Positions 7,465 to 14,465 of a DNA stretch of 15,003 nucleotides are shown in pieces. This DNA is from JBEBBU01 sp041158225 (lineage in GTDB: Bacteria; Pseudomonadota; Gammaproteobacteria; Methylococcales; Methylococcaceae). The position numbers and the translations under genes were made by a program. Each line of letters begins with the position of its first letter. The first letter of the stretch is position 1. The stretch lies in contig JBEBBU010000147.1 in assembly GCA_041158225.1 (NCBI GenBank), forward strand, positions 1 through 15,003. Reading direction: 5' to 3'. The notes below the pieces were generated by a model. That model made no database searches. It saw only the letters and a list, made by a program, of their open reading frames with translations, and was not told the DNA's origin.

Positions 7465-7527
7465 TCAGTGTTCTGCCGTGACTTCCATAGGGCTGCGCTG
7501 ACGCAGCATAAGACCGATGCCACTCAT
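7465..7527 (-). CDS. Possible 20-codon leader peptide upstream of the exporter
   Basis: A complete small frame, MSGIGLMLRQRSPMEVTAEH, starts at ATG 7527 and stops with TGA 3 nt before the exporter ATG. It is in the same frame as the exporter. The start codon lies in the loop of the hairpin at 7513-7536, and the coding region runs through the second hairpin. No clear ribosome-binding site precedes it. It could be a regulatory leader peptide or chance. The length is too short for codon statistics, so confidence is low. Confidence 0.22.
   Translation of the reverse strand: MSGIGLMLRQRSPMEVTAEH
7492..7507 (-). promoter_or_regulatory. Leader hairpin 2 of the exporter gene
   Basis: GCTGCG (7492-7497) and CGCAGC (7502-7507) form a perfect 6-bp stem with a 4-nt loop. 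It lies about 30 nt before the exporter start on the minus strand. With the larger hairpin 5 nt further upstream it forms a tandem structure in the 5' leader. No T-run follows on either strand, so it is not a plain terminator. Confidence 0.4.
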
Positions 7528-7536
7528 GGCATCGGT
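7513..7536 (-). promoter_or_regulatory. Leader hairpin 1 of the exporter gene
   Basis: ACCGATGCC (7513-7521) and GGCATCGGT (7528-7536) form a perfect 9-bp stem around a 6-nt loop. Read on the minus strand, a run of six T lies directly before the stem rather than after it, so it does not fit a terminator. On the plus strand an A-run follows, with the same conclusion. The loop contains the ATG of the small frame at 7465-7527. The structure may act in the mRNA leader, or the dyad may be a DNA operator between the divergent exporter and lipoprotein genes. Confidence 0.45.
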
Positions 7537-7622
7537 AAAAAAGCAGGATACTATATGCGCATGATTAAATATGCACCGATATGTCCTATGCAAGTATCAA
7601 CTTTTCATCTGGTCTGATCACC

Positions 7623-8210
7623 ATGCGAATGCTCATGCTTCCCGTCATCCTGGCACTGCTCAGTGGCTGTGCTACCACGCCACCCAGTAATCCGGCCAAT
7701 GTCTGTTCCATCTTCAGCGAGCAGGATGAATGGTACCGTCATGCCAGAACTTCCGAGTCCCACTGGGGGGTGCCCATTCCGGTACAGATGGCCATCATCA
7801 AGCAGGAGTCCTCCTATGTCGAGGATGCAAGACCGCCCAGAGTCCGCTTTCTGGGGATACCTCTATGGCGTCCGACCACGGCTTATGGTTATGGTCAGGT
7901 GCTTGATGGTACCTGGGACTGGTATATGCGTCAGGCCGAAAAGCCGGGGGCTGATCGGGATGACTTTGAAGATGTGACCGATTTTATCGGTTTTTATTCC
8001 CATCAGGCTGCAACCAAGCTGGGTATCCGCAAGACCGACGCCTATAACCTTTATCTGGCCTACCATGAAGGGCTGGGTGGGTACAAGAAACGCAGTTTCA
8101 TGGCCAAGCAGTGGCTGCTCGGAGTAGCAGCCCGTGTGGCGGATACCGCCTTCAATTACGAACGCCAGTTGCAACGCTGCCGGCGACGGCTGGAAGAGGA
8201 ACTGGAGTAG
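7623..8210 (+). CDS. Lipoprotein with lytic transglycosylase-like (SLT) domain
   Basis: The 195-aa product begins with a lipoprotein signal peptide (MRMLMLPVILALLSGC) with lipobox LLSGC and lipidated Cys16, so it is probably anchored in the outer membrane facing the periplasm. I choose ATG 7623 because it puts the signal peptide at the N-terminus. The in-frame ATG at 7581 would add 14 residues with no benefit. The fold is lysozyme-like: Glu62 in MAIIKQESSY fits the catalytic acid of SLT enzymes, followed by the AYGYGQVLDGTW segment (87-99) and LAYHEGLGGY (145-154). Such enzymes cleave peptidoglycan between MurNAc and GlcNAc. The C-terminus is strongly charged (RCRRRLEEELE). The ribosome-binding site is weak. 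It is divergent from the exporter gene. Confidence 0.88.
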   Translation: MRMLMLPVILALLSGCATTPPSNPANVCSIFSEQDEWYRHARTSESHWGVPIPVQMAIIKQESSYVEDARPPRVRFLGIPLWRPTTAYGYGQVLDGTWDWYMRQAEKPGADRDDFEDVTDFIGFYSHQAATKLGIRKTDAYNLYLAYHEGLGGYKKRSFMAKQWLLGVAARVADTAFNYERQLQRCRRRLEEELE

Positions 8211-8461
8211 TGCGCATCCTTGACATCACCAATTCCACCGTCGTTGCTGTTACTTTACATAAGAAAAGTTATGCGAAGCATAAGTCCGGCCAGTGTATGG
8301 CCTCAGCTTTATAACCAAGGCAGGAACGGCCATCTGGACAGAATCTTCAACCCATATGATTGATTTGCGCAATCTAACTGTTTGTAGCAGATCACAATTG
8401 ATTACATGGCCATGGCCGTTTCAGGTATGCTAGCAGCACGACTGGGTAGGGTAGACGACCT

Positions 8462-8483
8462 GGCCTGAAGACTGGCCGTTTTT
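8462..8483 (+). terminator. Weak terminator-like hairpin
   Basis: GGCC (8462-8465) and GGCC (8474-8477) can form a 4-bp stem, extendable by a T-G pair, around an 8-nt loop, followed by G and five T (8479-8483). The stem is short, so termination strength is doubtful. It could end the lipoprotein transcript or a small RNA from the intergenic region. Confidence 0.3.
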
Positions 8484-8540
8484 CCGGCACCCGCAGCGCT
8501 CAAGGTCCACTATCCATCTATTTGCAAATAATACCCATAG

Positions 8541-8568
8541 TTATTTTAAGTGTGGTTCTCAATATATT
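8541..8568 (+). promoter_or_regulatory. Candidate promoter of the A+T-rich orphan gene
   Basis: TTATTT (8541-8546) and TATATT (8563-8568) are spaced by 16 bp, a reasonable sigma-70-like -35/-10 pair, although the -35 box is poor. Transcription would begin near 8575, just before the ribosome-binding site GGAG at 8589-8592 and the ATG at 8602. It lies in the most A+T-rich part of the intergenic region. Confidence 0.3.
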
Positions 8569-8601
8569 CTGAACCCAATGTTGCTGATGGAGATATAAAT
8601 T

Positions 8602-9630
8602 ATGCCATTCAATCCACCTTTTGTTGATCCTGACTATGGTGATCTTTTTTACGGATTGGCACGTGAGCGAGGACAACTAACTCAATGGCTTGCTGCCAAT
8701 GGTCATATGATTCATCATATTTGTACGATTGACCAGTATGACTTGTATGGTACCAAGGCTGCAGCCAATAATGCACGTTCGGGTAAGTCACCTTTGGCTA
8801 AAAGACTGAGAAATAATCATAACCATGATCAGAAATTTGTTGATTTTATAGATAATCATCCTAAAAGGCAGGGAGTCAAAGATGTTGACCTTGTCGATGG
8901 AGCCATTTGGAATGACGCCAATACACGTGATTTTGCCATTAATGTTGCCAGAAGAAAATGTAAGGCTGGATTGGAATATATCATCAGTGAGACGAGTGGA
9001 CATATCCATTTCTGTCTTGATGGTATAGACTTTAGAAGTGTGGTGGAAAAAAATTATGCAGGTCCTGGCACTAAAGATGAAATAAAATATGCAGCAGGAA
9101 CGCCAGAAGAAGACAAATGGAAAATGAAGACCAGATCGATTACAGGTGCTGAACTTCGTTGGGTTTATCGCAATAGAATGCTGCCTGCAGTTTCGGAACG
9201 GGTGCAGTTCTGGTATATGAATCAAGCCGTCATACCGCCGTGGGAGGTGGGCGCACCATGGACGCATGCCATTAACCAGTTATGGGCCAGTTATATTCCT
9301 AAAAATAGTCCCAAGAGCCTGATTGCCAAGTTTTATTTGGGAGTGCAGGCCGGGGTCAGGCGTTACGATGCCAAGTGGAAGTTTAATCAAAGTAAAGAAT
9401 CAAAAGCCGGATTTGAGTTTTTGAAAAACTGTCTGGATGGGCCCAATAAACGTCCAGTCGAAGATGTTTATTGCCTGACCTGCCATCTTTTGCTGACCTA
9501 TTTCGGCAATCTTGATGAAGGGCGGGGAGTGATTCCTGACGGTTTTCCCCTTCCCTTAAAAGATGGGTCTTCATTGAAAACCTACCTTCTTGAGGAGTTG
9601 GCGAATAAGGGATTTACCCCTCCTCCTTAA
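8602..9630 (+). CDS. Hypothetical protein, A+T-rich orphan gene
   Basis: I do not recognise this 342-aa product. The start is supported by GGAG at 8589-8592, 9 nt before the ATG. It has no signal peptide and no membrane helix, so it is soluble. Features include a His-rich segment at 35-39 (HMIHH), GHIHFCLDGIDF at 133-144 and a conserved-looking block ITGAELRWVYRNR (180-192). VQFWYMN (201-207) and PPWE (212-215) follow, all rich in aromatic residues. YCLTCH occurs at 290-295, and the C-terminus is Pro-rich (GFTPPP). Base composition is lower in G+C than the sec operon: two 60-base samples (8641-8700 and 8821-8880) count 28 and 19 G+C, against 33 at 2401-2460. This suggests horizontal transfer. 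It is monocistronic and convergent with katG. An effector or toxin role is possible but unsupported. Confidence 0.8.
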   Translation: MPFNPPFVDPDYGDLFYGLARERGQLTQWLAANGHMIHHICTIDQYDLYGTKAAANNARSGKSPLAKRLRNNHNHDQKFVDFIDNHPKRQGVKDVDLVDGAIWNDANTRDFAINVARRKCKAGLEYIISETSGHIHFCLDGIDFRSVVEKNYAGPGTKDEIKYAAGTPEEDKWKMKTRSITGAELRWVYRNRMLPAVSERVQFWYMNQAVIPPWEVGAPWTHAINQLWASYIPKNSPKSLIAKFYLGVQAGVRRYDAKWKFNQSKESKAGFEFLKNCLDGPNKRPVEDVYCLTCHLLLTYFGNLDEGRGVIPDGFPLPLKDGSSLKTYLLEELANKGFTPPP

Positions 9631-9667
9631 CGATCAAAAGGTAGTCTGGCCTGGACCCTAAGCCTGT

Positions 9668-9705
9668 AAGGAAGGAGGATGCTCCTGTTCCAGCCCCCCT
9701 TCCTT
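9668..9705. terminator. Hairpin between the convergent orphan gene and katG
   Basis: AAGGAAGG (9668-9675) and CCTTCCTT (9698-9705) form a perfect 8-bp stem, extendable inward by two G-C pairs after one mismatch. Neither strand has a strong T-run after the stem. Its position between two converging stop codons fits a shared weak or bidirectional terminator, inferred from position. Confidence 0.35.
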
Positions 9706-9723
9706 CAGTCATGATCATTTAAA

Positions 9724-11952
9724 TTATTTAAGATCAAACCGATCCAGATTCATCACTTTGGTCCATGCGAGAACGAAGTCCTTCACAAACTTCTCATTAC
9801 CGTCACTGGCACCGTAAACTTCCGCGACCGCACGAAACTCAGAGTTTGATCCCAAGATCAGATCCACAGGTGTGGCCGTCCATTTGAGATTACCTGATGC
9901 TTTATCATGCCCCTCAAAGATTCCTTCAGTTTTTGAAGATTTTGTCCATTGCGTCGAATCATCAAGAAGGTTGACAAAGAAGTCATTTGAGAGTGTCTCG
10001 GGGCGTTGCGTCAGGATGCCATGGGAAGACTGGTTCACATTGGCATTCAATGATCTGAGTCCCGCAATCAGGACCGTAGTTTCAGGAATGGTCAGTCTGA
10101 GAAGGCTGGCCCGCTCGACCAACAACTCTGTGGGGGAACTGCTATTCTGGCTGGCATAATAGTTTCTGAAGCCATCCGCCGTTGGTTCAAGCACACTGAA
10201 TGAGTTGATGTCGGTTTGATCCTGGGTGGCATCAACGCGTCCAGGTGTGAATGGGACTTCTATTGCCTGTCCTCCCCGTTTTGCGGCTGTCTCGATAGCG
10301 GCAGATCCTCCCAGTACAATGAGGTCGGCAACCGAGACTTTTTTGCCATTAGTCTGGGCCTGGTTGAAATCCCCGGCAATGTTCTCGAGAGTGCGAAGAA
10401 CGCCTGCAACTTCAGCAGGGTCATTCACAACCCAGTTTTTTTGTGGCAGCAATCGAATACGGGCGCCATTTGCCCCGCCTCGTGCATCTGTATAACGGAA
10501 AGTTGAAGCAGATGCCCATGCTGTTTTGACGAGCGCGGGGATAGTCAGGCCGGAATTGATGATCTGGGACTTCAATGCCTTGATATCTGCCGCTTCAATG
10601 AGTGGGTGATCAACTTCGGGCAGGGGGTCCTGCCATATAAATACCTGGGCTGGAATTTCGCTCCCCACATAACGCGCCCTTGGCCCCATGTCGCGGTGTG
10701 TCAGCTTGAACCAGGCTTTTGCAAAAGCATCGGAAAATGCTGCAGGATCCTTCTGGAATCTTTGTGCAATCGCGTTAAAGGCAGGATCTGCTTTCAGCGT
10801 AATGTCCGTTGTCAGCATAATCGGAGGATGACGCTTATCAGCCAGGTGCGCGTCTGGCACCATACCATGGAGAGAGCGATCAGCAGGTATCCATTGCACC
10901 GCCCCAGCCGGACTTTTGCTTTTAACCCAGTCAAAAAGCATGAGGTGATTCAGGTATTGGTTGGTGAACTGGGTGGGGCTGGCAGTCCAGGCGCCTTCAA
11001 GGCCACTTGTGACGGTGTCCTCAGCATTGCCTTTGCCGCACTTGTTGGACCAGCCAAGACCCTGATGTTCGATCGGTGCTCCGGCAGGGGCAGGACCAAG
11101 ACACTTGTCGGGGTTGTGCGCGCCATGGGCTTTGCCAAAGGTATGCCCACCCGCAATAAGGGCGACGATCTCTTCATCGTTCATGGCCATGCGCCCAAAC
11201 GCTTCACGAATATCCTTGGCAGCTGCGATCGGATCAGAACTTCCATTGGGGCCTTGCGGATTGACATAAATGAGCCCCATCTCCGTGGCACCTAAAGGGC
11301 CTTTGAGATGATGCTTATCGTCAAAGCGTTGCGAGGTGAGCCACTTCTTTTCTGGGCCCCAATAAACGACATCGGGTTCCCAATCATCTTCCCGCCCGCC
11401 TGCAAAACCCAGTGTCTTGAATCCCATGGATTCGAGTGACACATTACCCGTCAGGACAATAAGATCAGCCCAGGAGATTTTTTTACCGTATTTCTGCTTG
11501 ATAGGCCACAGCAGACGCCGCGCCTTGTCGAGATTAGCATTGTCAGGCCAGCTATTGAGTGGCTCAAAGCGCTGCTGTCCACCCGCAGCTCCGCCGCGTC
11601 CGTCAATGGTGCGGTAGGTTCCCGCGCTATGCCAGGCCATGCGAATGAAAAAAGGCCCATAATTTCCGTAGTCAGCCGGCCACCAGGGTTGTGATGTGGT
11701 CAGAACCTGCCGGATATCCTGCTTCACTTCATCAAGATTCAGTGTCTTGAATTCATCAGCATATTTGAATGATCCGCCATAAGGGTTGGACGAAAGGCTA
11801 TGTTGCCGGAGAGGACTTAGGTCTAGTAGCGCAGGCCACCAGTCTTTATTGGTTTGTGGTGGCGTGTATTCAGGGCTTCTTGACGAAGCCGCATTGAGCG
11901 GAAATACTATGAAAGAAAGCGCTACCAGGAAAGAAAGCCGCAAGCGTCGCAT
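9724..11952 (-). CDS. katG: Catalase-peroxidase with signal peptide (periplasmic KatG/KatP type)
   Basis: This bifunctional haem enzyme breaks down hydrogen peroxide by catalase and peroxidase activity. The 742-aa product is full length with both halves of the duplicated peroxidase fold. Distal residues are Arg104, Trp107 and His108 (RMAWHSAGTYR), and the proximal haem ligand is His270 (AGGHTFGK). The Trp107-Tyr229-Met255 set (LIYVNPQ, GRMAMND) that forms the KatG crosslinked adduct is present. Unlike cytoplasmic KatG it begins with a clear signal peptide (MRRLRLSFLVALSFIVFPLNA, cut near residue 21), so it should act in the periplasm, as KatP and one Legionella enzyme do. Cys284 and Cys305 flank a loop and could form a disulphide there. 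GAGGTG precedes ATG 11952. I find no convincing OxyR site upstream. Confidence 0.95.
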   Translation of the reverse strand: MRRLRLSFLVALSFIVFPLNAASSRSPEYTPPQTNKDWWPALLDLSPLRQHSLSSNPYGGSFKYADEFKTLNLDEVKQDIRQVLTTSQPWWPADYGNYGPFFIRMAWHSAGTYRTIDGRGGAAGGQQRFEPLNSWPDNANLDKARRLLWPIKQKYGKKISWADLIVLTGNVSLESMGFKTLGFAGGREDDWEPDVVYWGPEKKWLTSQRFDDKHHLKGPLGATEMGLIYVNPQGPNGSSDPIAAAKDIREAFGRMAMNDEEIVALIAGGHTFGKAHGAHNPDKCLGPAPAGAPIEHQGLGWSNKCGKGNAEDTVTSGLEGAWTASPTQFTNQYLNHLMLFDWVKSKSPAGAVQWIPADRSLHGMVPDAHLADKRHPPIMLTTDITLKADPAFNAIAQRFQKDPAAFSDAFAKAWFKLTHRDMGPRARYVGSEIPAQVFIWQDPLPEVDHPLIEAADIKALKSQIINSGLTIPALVKTAWASASTFRYTDARGGANGARIRLLPQKNWVVNDPAEVAGVLRTLENIAGDFNQAQTNGKKVSVADLIVLGGSAAIETAAKRGGQAIEVPFTPGRVDATQDQTDINSFSVLEPTADGFRNYYASQNSSSPTELLVERASLLRLTIPETTVLIAGLRSLNANVNQSSHGILTQRPETLSNDFFVNLLDDSTQWTKSSKTEGIFEGHDKASGNLKWTATPVDLILGSNSEFRAVAEVYGASDGNEKFVKDFVLAWTKVMNLDRFDLK

Positions 11953-12267
11953 TGAATCACCTCATGTTGAGAAAACTCGGAAAAAGCGGGTATGATCATC
12001 ATTTATTGTGGATTAATGGAGCATAGAATAGAGTTGGCGAATGTTAGTGTCCTACTTTCCCGTTTCCGATGCAATTGGCTCGCACGATCCTGAACCTTGA
12101 GCCCCTGTGTGCCTGCCTCCTCTCGTTAAAGCATGGCAAAGGCTGGATGGACAAGCGCTGTATGCACTGACAAGTTCAGTTGCGGATCTGCAGAGTGACA
12201 GTTGCAGATGGCCACGCGTTCCCGATGCTTCGCCGCAATAAGATCTCTCAGAACAGATGGATGGCAA
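11953..12267. other. Divergent intergenic region between katG and the kinase-like gene
   Basis: These 315 bases must hold both promoters. The katG side is A+T-rich (about 11990-12035) and includes the palindrome ATGATCAT. I looked for OxyR-like ATAG/CTAT half-sites: GCATAGAATAGAG is present near 12022, but the spacing does not fit. Part of the right end is an in-frame extension of the kinase-like gene (alternative starts TTG 12202 or ATG 12208). Nothing else is recognisable. Confidence 0.4.
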
Positions 12268-14346
12268 ATGAAAAAGTACCGGGCAATTGAGTTAGAGTTG
12301 ATAGCGCCGATCTTTAAAGATGGGAGGCAGGATGTCAACGAGGCTGACAGGAGCAAACTCGCTGCACTGGAACACCGCATAAAAAAGATTGGCGGGAGCG
12401 GTGGCAAGCACTTGCTTGGAGAAGGTGCGGTTAAGAAGGTATTCAACACCAGCAGCGGACTTCCGGCGCCTTTATGGAAGGAAACGGATTTCGTCTTATG
12501 TAAAATCAATGTTGAACCTGATGCTACCGACCCACTTGGCATCAACATGGCTGAAACGCTGACCGAGATCTTTGGGGATGTTGTGAAAACCATGTGCCTG
12601 CTCGGTCAGAGACGTACAACCCTGTATTATTCCAATCAGGATAAAAATACCGGGGCTTTGGATATCAATGCCAGACGATTCTGCTACTACATGCCCAGAG
12701 TTGAGGGCAGAACTCTCCGATCCATCACTAATACATTATCTGAGGATCAAAAAATCCTCTACCTGACCCAGTCATTCTGGCAACTTCATCAGCTTCATCA
12801 GGCAAGACTCTGTCATTACGATTTCAAGGATGCCAATGCGATCGTTCATCCGACACGGGGCAGTCAGCTCATAGATTTTGGATCAGTCTCTCCTCCATGG
12901 ATTCCGGCTATACGAACGACGCCTGCATATGCCATGGCAACCATGGGTTTCAGGTCAGCAGCGAACCAGAGTCTCACCCGCCTCAATGGTATTGACCCTG
13001 CCAGGTATGAACCAGGGAAGCCATTTGAGGCCAACTTCTGGATCAATTACGCCTGTGACCGGAAACTATCACCATGGCGCACTCTACTGAGAAACCACCT
13101 TGGTAGCTTTGGGCGTAACAGAAGCAACCTTACGGAATATCGAAGCATTACTGATCCCACCACCGGTTATAAGGTGGCGATGTTCGGCATTTATCACGAT
13201 ATGGGATGTTTATGGCAGACTGCTGTTGAAATGGGTTTGCTCACCAAACCCCGCACCGGTCTCTTTCAGACTGCTCTCGAACACTGCTTTAAACCTTACT
13301 ATATCAGGCAACTCCTTGATGCGCTGGGCAGAGATTACACCGGCAATCCCAATGATCTGGATCAAAAGGTATGCGAATCCCAGAGTCCCTTCCATCTGTA
13401 TGAACAGTGCAGGGATCTGAGGGTCAGACTCCGGCCGGATAATGAACTCGATCCGGAAACTTCCGCCAGAGACATGACTGCTCTATTCCGGACGCTTAAA
13501 CCACTGAGTCCCGATGAAGCGCAGCTACATGGTGAATGTACGAAGGTCCAGGCAGATGGAGAACTGGCCTTCAAGGTCCTGTCGGGCATTGAACACATCT
13601 ATAAGGCACCGTCATTGGAATATGGGCCTGTCACCCAGAAACAGGCGCGTCAGGAAGTGTCTGACTTCAAGCGGGATGTGATGACTGCGCTGATCCAGCG
13701 TCTTAGGATATGCTGGCAGCCTTATATGATTCAGGGCATTTTAACCAAGGTATTTACCATCGCCTTGATCAATCGATCATCCTTCTATCAGAAACATACC
13801 GAATCGGAAAAGCAGATCTTCAAGTCCATCAAATCCTCACCCGCCTTCCTTGAGGTGCTCCGCACTTACTGGAGCCCTGAAGTGAATGAAACCATGGTAA
13901 TGGATGACTTCTATAACCTTATCAAGCAAAGGGGGGAAGCCATTTACGAGGGCGCGTTTGTCAAACACCATGGCCGCGATCAGCAGGAACTGATTCTGCA
14001 CTATATCGCTGATGAACTCGGAGTTCCTGGCGCCATGTCGGGAGCAACTGATAACGCTACGTCCCGGGTGACATCCGTCAAGCAGCAACTTGCCGCCAGA
14101 AAGACGGAAGTCGAGAACCTGATGGGAATAGAATATCCGCTGGGCAAACTGGTCAATGACTTTCGCAAACAGGTTCCCCTGGATAGCATCAGCAGGTCTG
14201 ATGCTGATCAGCTAATACTTCAACAAGACAGTGATCTTCTGATTGCGGCAGCCAGAAAAGGGTTTGACAGCCTGTTTTCTTATCAGTCAGCGGCAAGTAT
14301 TCGCGCGTATCAGCAGGATCTGGATGAACTGTATACCCAGGCTTAA
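12268..14346 (+). CDS. Eukaryotic-like protein kinase-fold protein with large unassigned C-terminal region
   Basis: The 692-aa product has a recognisable protein kinase core. Landmarks are a Gly-rich loop LGEGAVKKVF (GEG at 51-53, third Gly replaced by Lys), a beta-3 Lys79 in VLCKIN, and a hinge-like YMPRVEGRTL. The catalytic loop HYDFKDAN carries His183, Asp185, Lys187 and Asn190, and LIDFGS carries the metal-binding Asp203. TTPAYAMAT (217-225) resembles the TPxYMAPE activation-segment end, with APE lost. YHDMGCLW with Asp311 fits the F helix, after an unusual insertion of about 75 residues. Residues from about 370 to 692 are mostly helical and match nothing I know. I chose ATG 12268; ATG 12208 or TTG 12202 are possible, and ribosome-binding sites are weak for all. 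No signal peptide or membrane helix. It is divergent from katG. A host-directed effector kinase, a signalling kinase or a defence protein are all possible. Confidence 0.82.
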   Translation: MKKYRAIELELIAPIFKDGRQDVNEADRSKLAALEHRIKKIGGSGGKHLLGEGAVKKVFNTSSGLPAPLWKETDFVLCKINVEPDATDPLGINMAETLTEIFGDVVKTMCLLGQRRTTLYYSNQDKNTGALDINARRFCYYMPRVEGRTLRSITNTLSEDQKILYLTQSFWQLHQLHQARLCHYDFKDANAIVHPTRGSQLIDFGSVSPPWIPAIRTTPAYAMATMGFRSAANQSLTRLNGIDPARYEPGKPFEANFWINYACDRKLSPWRTLLRNHLGSFGRNRSNLTEYRSITDPTTGYKVAMFGIYHDMGCLWQTAVEMGLLTKPRTGLFQTALEHCFKPYYIRQLLDALGRDYTGNPNDLDQKVCESQSPFHLYEQCRDLRVRLRPDNELDPETSARDMTALFRTLKPLSPDEAQLHGECTKVQADGELAFKVLSGIEHIYKAPSLEYGPVTQKQARQEVSDFKRDVMTALIQRLRICWQPYMIQGILTKVFTIALINRSSFYQKHTESEKQIFKSIKSSPAFLEVLRTYWSPEVNETMVMDDFYNLIKQRGEAIYEGAFVKHHGRDQQELILHYIADELGVPGAMSGATDNATSRVTSVKQQLAARKTEVENLMGIEYPLGKLVNDFRKQVPLDSISRSDADQLILQQDSDLLIAAARKGFDSLFSYQSAASIRAYQQDLDELYTQA

Positions 14347-14465
14347 TAAAGGCATGGTCACAGCCCAGTATTTTTCATGGTTCATCTGTCCGTGTGGCTG
14401 ATACTATTGTTGCCTGTCGAGGGTGAACAGTTCATGCTTACGTCATCCGGAACCTGAAGACTGTC

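Larger units (their letters stand above)
8211..8601 (+). other. Long intergenic stretch with repeated TGGCC/GGCCA motifs
   Basis: I see no credible gene in these 391 bases. Copies of TGGCC or GGCCA occur at 8288, 8298, 8328, 8407, 8413, 8461 and 8473. Two of them make a small hairpin (GGCCA 8288-8292 with TGGCC 8298-8302). AACGGCCAT (8325-8333) can pair perfectly with ATGGCCGTT (8412-8420), or over 8 bp with TGGCCGTT (8473-8480), the right arm of a terminator-like element. The last 80 bases are A+T-rich and probably hold the promoter of the next gene. An untranslated regulator or small RNA is possible but unproven. Confidence 0.4.

Noticed and set aside
7513..7541. Hairpin with A/T-run upstream of the exporter as an intrinsic terminator
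   Set aside because: The homopolymer run lies on the wrong side of the stem for a terminator on either strand.
9469..9486. CLTCH (CxxCH) motif in the orphan protein, residues 291-295, as a haem c site
   Set aside because: The protein has no signal peptide, and cytochrome c maturation takes place in the periplasm. A single CxxCH in a soluble cytoplasmic protein is more likely chance, or at most half of a metal site.
10606..11295. Long open frame on the plus strand inside katG (229 codons)
   Set aside because: It lies entirely antisense to well-supported katG coding sequence and has no protein-like motif; it is a shadow of katG codon use.
12020..12034. OxyR-like site upstream of katG
   Set aside because: Two ATAG-like elements occur in GCATAGAATAGAG, but they are spaced 5 bp apart and lack the paired CTAT half-sites needed for an OxyR site.
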